Assembly (NCBI GenBank): GCA_003220685.1
Contig: QHTE01000047.1
Location: 40,264-104,263, forward strand
Length of the DNA stretch: 64,000 nt
Reading direction: 5' to 3'
Origin: Candidatus Rokuibacteriota bacterium
Lineage (GTDB): Bacteria > Methylomirabilota > Methylomirabilia > Rokubacteriales > CSP1-6
The position numbers and the translations under genes were made by a program. The notes beneath the pieces were generated by a model. That model searched no databases. It worked only from the letters and a program-made list of their open reading frames with translations, and had not been told where the DNA came from. Shown here one piece after another: positions 48,287 through 55,820 of this stretch (its first letter is position 1; each line of letters opens with the position of its first letter).

Positions 48287-49882
48287 ATGAAAGAGATCAA
48301 GGCGCACGCCGGCTTCCCGATCGCGCCGGTTTACGGGCCCGAGGACGTCGCTCGTGTCGACTTCGAGCGCGACATCGGACGGCCGGGCGAGTACCCGTAC
48401 ACGCGCGGCATCCACCCGCACATGTACCGCGAGCGGCTCTGGACGATGCGCCAGTACGTGGGCTTCGGGACGCCGGCGGAGACGAACGCGCGCTTCAAGT
48501 ACCTGATGACCCACGGCCAGGACGCTCTCAATGTCGCCTTCGACCTGCCGACGCAGCTCGGGCTCGACTCCGACGATCCCAAGGCCGAGGGCGAGGTGGG
48601 CCGGGTCGGCATGGCCGTCGACACGCTCGCCGACATGGAAGAGGCGTTCGCCGGCATCCCGCTCGATCGCGTGAGCGTTTCGCTCACGATCAACGGCATG
48701 GCCGCGCCGATCACCGCGATGTACTACGCCGTCGCCGAGAAGCAGGGGGCGGCGGCCGCGCGCGTGGTCACCACGCCGCAGAACGACATCCTGAAGGAAT
48801 TCATCGCGCGGGGCACGTGGATCTATCCGGTCGACCCGTCGCTCCGGCTCGTCGCGGACCTCATCGAGTTCTCGGCTCGCCACTACCCGCGCTCGAATCC
48901 CGTGTCGGTGTGCGGCTACCACATCCGCGAGGCCGGGTGCACGACGGCGCAGGAGATGGCGTACGGCCTGGCGATCGCCGCGGCGTACGTCGAGCTGATG
49001 CTCGCCCGCGGCATGGCGGTGGACGAGTTCGCGCCGCGGATCTCCTTCAACTTCACCGCATGGGGCAAGATCTTCGAGGAGGTCGCGAAGTTCCGCGCCG
49101 GCCGGCGCCTCTACGCGCGGATGCTCCGCGAGCGCTTCGGCGCGACGAACCCGAAATCGTGGATGTTCCGCACCCTGATCGGGGGTGGGGGCTCGGCGTT
49201 CGCGGTGCAGGAGCCCGAGAACAACATCGTGCGCGGCGCGTACATCGCGCTCGCGGCATCGCTCGCGGGCGCCCAGACCATGGCCCTGCCGACCTACGAC
49301 GAGGCGTACACGATCCCGTCGCCCAAGGCGCAGCTGATCGCGCTCAGGACCATGCAGATCTGCGCCGAGGAGTCGGGCGCCGCCGACACGGTCGATCCGC
49401 TCGCCGGCTCGTACTACGTCGAGGCGCTCACCGGCGCGATGGAGCAGCGTATCCAGGAGGAGCTGGCGAGCGTCGAGCGCATGGGCGGCATCGTCGAGGC
49501 CGTTCGCAGCGGCGCGATCCAGGCCGAGGTGGCCCGCCAGGCGTACCTCTACGAGCAGAAGATCGTCTCGGGCGAGATCCCGCGGGTCGCGGTCAACTGT
49601 CACGTCGGCGACGTCCCCGCCGAGGCCGATCGCGACGTGGAGCTCTACGCGTTCGATCCCAGCGCGCACGCGGCCCAGCTGGCTAAGCTCGAGCGCACGC
49701 GCGCCCAGCGCGACGACGGCGCAGCCCGGGCGGCGCTGCGCCGGGTGGCCGAGGCGGCCCGCGGGCGAGAGAATCTCATGTACCCGATCATGGAAGCGGT
49801 GAAGGCGTACGCGACGCTCGGCGAGATCGCCCAGGCGATGCGCGACGTCTTCGGCGAGCACAAGGAAGCCGTGAAGTTCTGA
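48287..49882 (+). CDS. B12-dependent acyl-CoA mutase large subunit, divergent active-site loops
   Basis: 531 residues of the methylmalonyl-CoA mutase family N-terminal barrel; the B12 domain is a separate gene. YPYTRGIHPHMYRERLWTMRQYVGFG starts the barrel. Gapless alignment from memory with the Propionibacterium enzyme places Tyr57, Ala84, Gln165, Arg175 and His212 at Y89, A116, Q197, R207 and H244, so the carboxylate-binding Arg and general acid His are kept. However THSQT (H328, Q330) is TLIGG (296-300) and the SLHTN loop is TMALPT (331-336), both invariant-looking in methylmalonyl-, isobutyryl- and hydroxyisobutyryl-CoA mutases. The substrate is therefore probably different. No MeaB/ArgK chaperone gene is in the window. 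Confidence 0.92.
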   Translation: MKEIKAHAGFPIAPVYGPEDVARVDFERDIGRPGEYPYTRGIHPHMYRERLWTMRQYVGFGTPAETNARFKYLMTHGQDALNVAFDLPTQLGLDSDDPKAEGEVGRVGMAVDTLADMEEAFAGIPLDRVSVSLTINGMAAPITAMYYAVAEKQGAAAARVVTTPQNDILKEFIARGTWIYPVDPSLRLVADLIEFSARHYPRSNPVSVCGYHIREAGCTTAQEMAYGLAIAAAYVELMLARGMAVDEFAPRISFNFTAWGKIFEEVAKFRAGRRLYARMLRERFGATNPKSWMFRTLIGGGGSAFAVQEPENNIVRGAYIALAASLAGAQTMALPTYDEAYTIPSPKAQLIALRTMQICAEESGAADTVDPLAGSYYVEALTGAMEQRIQEELASVERMGGIVEAVRSGAIQAEVARQAYLYEQKIVSGEIPRVAVNCHVGDVPAEADRDVELYAFDPSAHAAQLAKLERTRAQRDDGAARAALRRVAEAARGRENLMYPIMEAVKAYATLGEIAQAMRDVFGEHKEAVKF

Positions 49883-49884
49883 CG

Positions 49885-52179
49885 ATGGCCGAGCCGTTCG
49901 ACGTCGTCGGCAAGTCGACCCCGAAGCGGGACGGCCCGGACAAGGTCACGGGCCGCACGCGCTACCTCCACGACCTGGAGCTGCCGCGGCTCCTGCACGG
50001 CAAGATCCTGCGAACGCGGCTGCCGCACGCACGAATCGTCCGCATCGATACGAGCCGGGCTCGCGCGCTGCCGGGCGTGGTTGCGGTGCTGACCGGCGAG
50101 GACGTCGAGCAGCGACCGTTCGGCTTCGCCAAGGACCAGGTCGCGCTCAAGCGCGGCAAGGTGCGCTGCATCCGGGACGAGGTCGCGGCGGTGGCGGCCG
50201 AGACGGCCGAGATCGCCGAGGCGGCGCTCGAGCTCATCGACGTCGACTACGCCCCGCTGCCGGCGGTCTTCGATCCGCTGGCGGCGCTCGAGCCGGGCGC
50301 GCCGCTCGTGCACGAGGACCTGACGACGAACGCGCATCAGCTCCGATTCCGGTTCGCCCACGGCGACGTCGACCGGGCGTTCGACGCCGCGGCGGCGGCG
50401 GTCGAGGACACCTACCGGCTGAGCTTCGTCACGCCGGCCTGTCTCGGCACGATGGTCGCGATCGCCGACTGGGAGCTGGCGGGCACTCTCACGATGTGGT
50501 CGACGACCCAGGTGCCGTTCCTCTACCAGCGCGATCTCGGCGAGGCGCTCGGAATCGGCGGTGAGCGCGTGCGCGTGCTGCAGCCCCCGGTCGGGGGCAA
50601 TTTCGGCCGCGGCCTCGACCTCTACCCGATCGACGTGATCGCCGCGATGCTCGCCCGCGCGGCGCGGCGCCCGGTGAAGATCGCGTTCGACCGCCTCGAG
50701 GAGTTCGTCGCGTGCCCCACCCGCGAGCCGTGCGCGATCCGCCTGCGTACGGCGGCCGACCGGGACGGACGGCTCCTGGCGCGCGACGCGCACGTGACGA
50801 TCGACAGCGGCGCCTATACCTCCTGGGGCTCGACGACGCCCTACGTGATGCTCTCGACGGTCGCCGGGCTCTACCGGGTGCCCAACGTCCGGTTCGACAC
50901 GACCATCGTCTACACGAACAACCCCTACTCGGGCTCGATGCGCGGCTACGGCAACCCCGAGTCCACGTTCGCGGTCGAGGCGCAGATGGACGATCTGGCC
51001 GACCGGCTCGGCATCGACCGGCTCGAGCTCAGACGGCTGAACGCGTCGAAGCCCGGCGACGTCAGCCCGCAGGGGTTCGTGCTCACGTCGTTCGCCATGC
51101 GCGAGTGCCTCGACGCCGCGGCGGAGGAGATCGCGAAGGACCCGCCGCCGCCGGTGCCCGGCTGCAAGCGCGGCGTCGGCTACGCCGGCATGTTCCACGT
51201 CGGCGGCGGCGCGCGCATCTACCGCTCGGACGGCTGCGGCGCGATCGTGAAGCTCGACGACTTCGGCAAGGTCACGCTCATCACCGGCGCGAGCGAGATC
51301 GGCCAGGGCTCGGAGACAGTGCTGGCCATGATCGTCGCCGAGACCCTCGGCGTGCCGCTGGAGCGGGTCGACGTCGTCAACTCGGACACGAGCGTCAGAC
51401 CCTGGGACGTCGGGACCCACGCGAGCCGGACGACATTCGTGGCCGGCAACGCCGCGCGCCTGGCGGCCGAGAAGGTGAAGACGCAGCTCTGCGAGATGGC
51501 CGCCGCGCAGTTCGGCGAGCCGGCCGGGGCACTCGGCGTGAAGGGCGGATGGGTGTTCGTCACGCGGGATCCGTCGCGGCGCCTGCAGTACGAGGCCGTC
51601 GCGCGGGCCGGGCACTTCCGGGGCGGCGGGCGCGTGCTGGTGGCCGAAGCGTTCTATGATCCGCCGACCACGATGCTCGACCGCAACTTCCAGGGTAACG
51701 TGTCGGCTGCCTACACCTCGGCGTTTCAGGCGGCGCTGGTCGACGTCGATCCCGACACCGGCAAGGTGGCCGTGCGGAAAATCGTGTCGGCGCACGACGT
51801 CGGGCGGGCGATCAATCCGGCCGCCGCCGAGGGCCAGGTGCACGGCGGCATCCACATGGGGCTCGGCTACGCGCTCTCCGAGAAGCTCGTGGTCGAGCAG
51901 GGGCAGGTGCTGAGCCAGACGTTTATGGACTATGCGGTGCTGAAGGCCGACGACATGCCGGAGATCGTCGTGCGGCTGATCGAGTCCGTCGACGCCGAGG
52001 GGCCTTTCGGGGCCAAGGGCCTGGGCGAGTCCGGCGTGATTCCCGTCGCCGCTGCCGTCCGCAACGCGATCAAGGACGCGATCGGGGCGGGGTTCGCCGA
52101 GCTGCCGATCACCCCTGAGCGCGTGCTCGTGTCCATTCAGCGGGCGGCCACACGCCATCCGCAGCAGGAGTCGATATGA
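49885..52179 (+). CDS. xanthine dehydrogenase-family Mo-cofactor subunit, 4-hydroxybenzoyl-CoA reductase-like
   Basis: 764 residues. Pattern resembles HcrA: KSTPKRDGPDKVTGRTRYLHDLELPRLLHGKILRTRLPHARIVRID, PPVGGNFGRGLDLYPIDVIAAM, SMRGYGNPESTFAVEAQMDDLA, GASEIGQGSETVLAMIVAETLGV, and AEGPFGAKGLGESGVIPVAAAV with the catalytic Glu. HcrA removes the para-hydroxyl of 4-hydroxybenzoyl-CoA; relatives hydroxylate other rings or CoA thioesters. The 2Fe-2S and FAD subunits are absent from this neighbourhood. It starts 2 bases after the mutase stop and overlaps the CoA-transferase gene (ATGA), so it is embedded in the same operon. Confidence 0.88.
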   Translation: MAEPFDVVGKSTPKRDGPDKVTGRTRYLHDLELPRLLHGKILRTRLPHARIVRIDTSRARALPGVVAVLTGEDVEQRPFGFAKDQVALKRGKVRCIRDEVAAVAAETAEIAEAALELIDVDYAPLPAVFDPLAALEPGAPLVHEDLTTNAHQLRFRFAHGDVDRAFDAAAAAVEDTYRLSFVTPACLGTMVAIADWELAGTLTMWSTTQVPFLYQRDLGEALGIGGERVRVLQPPVGGNFGRGLDLYPIDVIAAMLARAARRPVKIAFDRLEEFVACPTREPCAIRLRTAADRDGRLLARDAHVTIDSGAYTSWGSTTPYVMLSTVAGLYRVPNVRFDTTIVYTNNPYSGSMRGYGNPESTFAVEAQMDDLADRLGIDRLELRRLNASKPGDVSPQGFVLTSFAMRECLDAAAEEIAKDPPPPVPGCKRGVGYAGMFHVGGGARIYRSDGCGAIVKLDDFGKVTLITGASEIGQGSETVLAMIVAETLGVPLERVDVVNSDTSVRPWDVGTHASRTTFVAGNAARLAAEKVKTQLCEMAAAQFGEPAGALGVKGGWVFVTRDPSRRLQYEAVARAGHFRGGGRVLVAEAFYDPPTTMLDRNFQGNVSAAYTSAFQAALVDVDPDTGKVAVRKIVSAHDVGRAINPAAAEGQVHGGIHMGLGYALSEKLVVEQGQVLSQTFMDYAVLKADDMPEIVVRLIESVDAEGPFGAKGLGESGVIPVAAAVRNAIKDAIGAGFAELPITPERVLVSIQRAATRHPQQESI

Positions 52180-53369
52180 AGCTCTTCGAAGGCGTTCGCG
52201 TGCTGGACCTCTCACGGATGCTGGCCGGGCCGTACGGCTCGATGCTGCTCGCCGACATGGGCGCCGAGGTGATCAAGGTCGAGGATCCGGACGGCGGCGA
52301 TCCGATGCGGATGATGGGGCCGCCGTTTCTGCCCGACGGCGAGTCGGCGTACTTCCTCGCGATCAACCGCAACAAGAAGTCGCTGGCGCTCGACCTGGCG
52401 CGCGACCGGGGGCGCGAGGTCTTCTACGACCTCGTCCGGCAATCGGACGTCGTCTGGGAGAACTTCCGGCCGGCCATCATGGAGCGGCTCGGGCTGGCGT
52501 ACTCGAAGCTCTGGTCGCTCAACCAGCGGATCATCGTCTGCTCCGTCTCGGCCTATGGCCAGGACGGACCGTACCGCGACTGGCCGGCCTTCGACCTGGC
52601 GCTCCAAGCGATGGGCGGCGCGATGTCCGTCACCGGCGAGCCCGGCGGCCGGCCCGCCCGAATGGGTCTGCCGATGGCCGATCTCGCGGGCGCGCTCTTC
52701 GGCGCGTTCTCCATCTCCGGCGCCCTGTTCCGACGGGAACGGACGGGCGAGGGCGCCCACATCGACCTCTCGCTGCTCGACTGTCAGGTCTCGCTCCTCA
52801 CGTACATCGCGCAGTACTTCTGGACGAACGGACGCGTGCCGACACCGCTCGGCTCCGGCCACGCCTCGGTCGTGCCCTACTCGGCCCTCCAGACGCGTGA
52901 CGGCCACCTGATCGTCGCGATCTTCGCCGAGAAATTCTGGCCGCTCTTCTGTCGCGCGGTCGATCACCCGGAGTGGGAGCGCGATCTGCGATTCGCGACC
53001 AATCGCGACCGGGTCGTCCATCGCGACATCCTGATGCCGCTCGTCGAAGCCGCGTTTCGTACCCGGACGACTCGTGAATGGCTCGACCGACTGCAGGGCG
53101 CCAACGTGCCGGCAACCCCGATCCACACCGTGGACCGTGTGCTGTCCGACCCTCAAGTGCTCCAGCGCGCGATGGTCGTGGAGATGAACCACCCGCGCCA
53201 CGGCAAGACGCAAACCCTCGGCACTCCGATCAAGATCGACGGCGCGATGGGCCTGGACGTGACGCCGCCGCCGCGGCTGGGCGAGCACACCAACGAGATC
53301 CTGGCCCGCGTGCTCAAGTACTCCAACGTGAAGATCGCCGAGCTCCACGCGACCGGGGCCATCGCGTGA
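52176..53369 (+). CDS. class III CoA-transferase (CaiB/BaiF family)
   Basis: 397 residues. MKLFEGVRVLDLSRMLAGPYGSMLLADMGAEVIKVEDPDGGDPMR is the typical start; the catalytic Asp169 in GLPMADLAGALFGA aligns exactly with formyl-CoA transferase Asp169. It moves CoA from a donor thioester to an acid with an aspartyl-CoA intermediate. Donor and acceptor are unknown; nearby substrates include the imported acid or products of the mutase pathway. ATG start overlapping the previous gene (ATGA). Confidence 0.93.
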   Translation: MKLFEGVRVLDLSRMLAGPYGSMLLADMGAEVIKVEDPDGGDPMRMMGPPFLPDGESAYFLAINRNKKSLALDLARDRGREVFYDLVRQSDVVWENFRPAIMERLGLAYSKLWSLNQRIIVCSVSAYGQDGPYRDWPAFDLALQAMGGAMSVTGEPGGRPARMGLPMADLAGALFGAFSISGALFRRERTGEGAHIDLSLLDCQVSLLTYIAQYFWTNGRVPTPLGSGHASVVPYSALQTRDGHLIVAIFAEKFWPLFCRAVDHPEWERDLRFATNRDRVVHRDILMPLVEAAFRTRTTREWLDRLQGANVPATPIHTVDRVLSDPQVLQRAMVVEMNHPRHGKTQTLGTPIKIDGAMGLDVTPPPRLGEHTNEILARVLKYSNVKIAELHATGAIA

Positions 53370-54475
53370 ACGTTGCGGTCCTCGGCGCGGGCCATGGAGG
53401 CTTCGCGACGGCGGCCGACCTGGCACTCGCCGGCCACTCGGTCCGCCTGTGGGGCCGGTCCGCGCCGGCGCTCGGGCCGCTGACGCGCGACCCCACGATC
53501 GCCCTCACGGCCGAGGGGCGGGCAGGGGCGGCGCGGCTGGCGCGGGCGACGACCGATCTCGGTGAGGCCCTCGCGGGCGCCGAGATCGTGATCGCGCCGA
53601 TCCCCGCGACCGGCCACGACGAGCTCGCCAAGAGCCTGGCGCCGCACGTGAACGATCGCCAGACTATCCTCCTCACACCCGGGACGCTCGGCAGCTATGC
53701 CATCGCGCGCGCGCTCGCCCGCGCCGGCGCGCGGCTTCCGTATGCGCTCGCCGAGACCGGCACCTTGCCGTACCTGGCGCGGAAGACGGGTCCGGCGGCG
53801 GTGTCGGCGCCCGTGCGCGCGGCGAACATTCCGCTCGGCGTCTTTCCGGCGTCGCGCACCAAGCAGACCGTCGCGCGGCTGGCCGACCTCTTTCCGGCCG
53901 TCCGGCCGTGCGTCGACGCGCTCGACGCGGCGCTGACGAACGCGGGGCCGGTGATCCATCCGCCGCTCGTGCTCCTGAACGCGGGCGCGGTCGACGGCGG
54001 CCGCTTCGACGTCCACGCCGCGGGCACGACACCGAGCGTCAGGCGTTTGATCGACGTGGTCGACGCCGAGCGCGTCGCGACGCGCCGGGGGTGGGGATAT
54101 CCGGCGCCGCACTACGAGCTGTCGACGTATTACGACGAGACGCGCGCCACCGAGGGCCTCTACGGCGCCGGAGCGAAAGCCAAGCTCGTCGCGAGCAGTC
54201 TGTGGAGCGAGATCCTGACCCTGGAGCATCGCTACGTCACCGAAGACGTCGAGTTCGGCCTGGCGCTCTTCGAGTCGGCCGGCCGCGCGGCCGGCGTCGA
54301 CACGCCGGGCGTGTCCGGACTTCTGCTCACGTTTCAATCGCTCCTCGGCCGCGAGCTGTCCGGACGGGGGCGGGCACTCGAGCACCTCGGGCTCGGCGAC
54401 TTCAGCCGGCGCGAGATCCGCGGATTCTTCGATCAAGGCTGGGAGTCGCCGATCTGGGCGAAGGTGATCCGTTGA
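53366..54475 (+). CDS. opine/octopine-type NAD(P)-dependent dehydrogenase
   Basis: 369 residues of the NAD/NADP octopine/nopaline dehydrogenase family. NAD fold NVAVLGAGHGGFATAADLALAGHSVRLWGR; catalytic-domain segment LDAALTNAGPVIHPPLVLLNAGAV with the conserved His; GWGYPAPHYELSTYYDETRATEGLYGAGAK. Opine dehydrogenases join an amino acid with an oxoacid or reverse this; some relatives make metallophores. Its position in a CoA-thioester cluster is unusual. The start is GTG, overlapping by 4 bases. Confidence 0.86.
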   Translation: MNVAVLGAGHGGFATAADLALAGHSVRLWGRSAPALGPLTRDPTIALTAEGRAGAARLARATTDLGEALAGAEIVIAPIPATGHDELAKSLAPHVNDRQTILLTPGTLGSYAIARALARAGARLPYALAETGTLPYLARKTGPAAVSAPVRAANIPLGVFPASRTKQTVARLADLFPAVRPCVDALDAALTNAGPVIHPPLVLLNAGAVDGGRFDVHAAGTTPSVRRLIDVVDAERVATRRGWGYPAPHYELSTYYDETRATEGLYGAGAKAKLVASSLWSEILTLEHRYVTEDVEFGLALFESAGRAAGVDTPGVSGLLLTFQSLLGRELSGRGRALEHLGLGDFSRREIRGFFDQGWESPIWAKVIR

Positions 54476-54945
54476 GCGCGCCGCCCGCGCTCGATGCCGA
54501 CGGGCGAGGCGGCCTCACGCTCGGCGGCGCGCGCTATCTCTTGATCCGGCCCGAGACCCTGATCGGGCTCCAGAAGGCGGTCGAGGCAGCGCTCGGCGAG
54601 CGCGCGGCGGCGTGCATCGCGGCCGGGGGCCGCGCCGGCGGCGCGAAGGCGACGGCGTCGCTCGACGGCACGGCGGAAGAGCGCGTCGGCCGGCTGCTCC
54701 GGATCGGCGGCGAGATCGGCTGGGGCGAGTTCGCGCTCGAGCGTCTGACCGCGACCGAGCTGGCGGTCCGCGTCCGCCGCTCGGCCGTGGCCGAGGCATA
54801 CGGGCCGTCGACAGCCCCCGTTTGTCACCTGATCCGCGGCGTTCTCGAATCGCTCGCCGCGGCGGTCTTCGGCCGGCCGTCGATCGTCGTCGAGACCGCG
54901 TGCCTCGCGATGGGGGCTCCCGCCTGTCGCTTCGTGGCTTCATGA
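54472..54945 (+). CDS. stand-alone V4R (4-vinyl reductase) domain protein
   Basis: 157 residues. The V4R domain is recognised by RIGGEIGWGEFALERL, SAVAEAYGPSTAPVCHLIRGVLESLAAAVFGRPSIVVETACLAMGAPACRF with Cys118, Cys144 and Cys152. In other proteins this fold binds small aromatic or heterocyclic ligands (XylR/DmpR-type activator sensor domains, BchJ). Here it has no DNA-binding or output domain. TTG start overlapping the opine dehydrogenase gene and ATGA overlap with livH. It may be a carrier or sensor for the transporter's substrate. Confidence 0.83.
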   Translation: MSAPPALDADGRGGLTLGGARYLLIRPETLIGLQKAVEAALGERAAACIAAGGRAGGAKATASLDGTAEERVGRLLRIGGEIGWGEFALERLTATELAVRVRRSAVAEAYGPSTAPVCHLIRGVLESLAAAVFGRPSIVVETACLAMGAPACRFVAS

Positions 54946-55820
54946 GCGGGGCCGCCCTCGTCCACGTCGTCATCAGCGGCCTCGCCACCGGGTCGATCTA
55001 CGCGCTGATGGCGCTGAGCCTCGTGATCGTCTACAACGCTACGCGCACGCTCAACTTCGCGCAGGGCGAGATGCTGATGGTCTCGACGTTCGTGGGCTGG
55101 ACCGCGCTGCAGGTGCTCCGGGCGCCCCTGGTCGTCGCGCTGCTCGTCGCCGTCGTCGCCGCTGCACTGCTCGGCTTCCTCCTCGAGCGGCTGGTCATCC
55201 GCCACGCGATCTCGGCGACCCACTTCGACGTGCTGATCATCACGCTCGGCCTGTCGCTGATGCTGCGCTCCGCCGCCGGCGTCGCCTGGACCCACGACGA
55301 GTTCCCGTTCCCCTCGTTCTTCGGGAACCGGCCGCTCGTGGTGGGCCCGGTCCGCGTGGCGCCGGTGTCGCTCGGTATCATCGGCGCCTCGCTCGCCCTC
55401 ATGCTGGCGCTCGGCGCGCTGTTTCGCTGGACGCGCCTGGGCCGGGCGATGCGCGCGGTTGCGCAGAACCAGCGGGCGGCGCGCCTCATGGGCATCAGCG
55501 TCGAGCGCGTCTACTCCTCGTCGTGGGTCATCGCCTCGGTCGTCGGCGCGGTCGCGGGTGTCCTGATCGCGCCGGTCATCTTCCTCTCGTCGAAGATGGG
55601 GCTGGTCGCCATCAACGGATTCACCGCCGCCGTCCTCGGCGGCTTCGGCTCGATGCCGGGGGCGGTCGTCGGCGGCATGCTGCTGGGCGTGCTCGAGAAC
55701 CTGGCGCCCCTCTACCTGCCCGCGTCGATCAAGCACTCCGTGCCTTTCCTGATCATGATCACGATCCTGATCGTGCGTCCGGGCGGCGTGCTCGGGCGGG
55801 TCGCGCGACGGAAGGTCTGA
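54942..55820 (+). CDS. livH: branched-chain amino acid-type ABC permease (LivH)
   Basis: 292 residues, about eight membrane helices. Hallmarks: GLATGSIYALMALSLVIVYNATRTLNFAQGEMLMVSTFVGW, GRAMRAVAQNQRAARLMGISVERVYSSSWVIASVVGAVAGVLIAP, FTAAVLGGFGSMPGAVVGGMLLGVLENLAP. One of two permease subunits of the Liv/Urt family, which imports amino acids, urea, or aromatic acids. ATG overlaps the V4R stop (ATGA) and its own TGA overlaps the next ATG by one base. Confidence 0.94.
   Translation: MSGAALVHVVISGLATGSIYALMALSLVIVYNATRTLNFAQGEMLMVSTFVGWTALQVLRAPLVVALLVAVVAAALLGFLLERLVIRHAISATHFDVLIITLGLSLMLRSAAGVAWTHDEFPFPSFFGNRPLVVGPVRVAPVSLGIIGASLALMLALGALFRWTRLGRAMRAVAQNQRAARLMGISVERVYSSSWVIASVVGAVAGVLIAPVIFLSSKMGLVAINGFTAAVLGGFGSMPGAVVGGMLLGVLENLAPLYLPASIKHSVPFLIMITILIVRPGGVLGRVARRKV

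Noticed and set aside
49645-52215. 856-codon minus-strand frame, and similar long mirror frames elsewhere
   Set aside because: It lies opposite a molybdenum-hydroxylase gene with clear motifs, and its composition is that of a GC-driven shadow frame.
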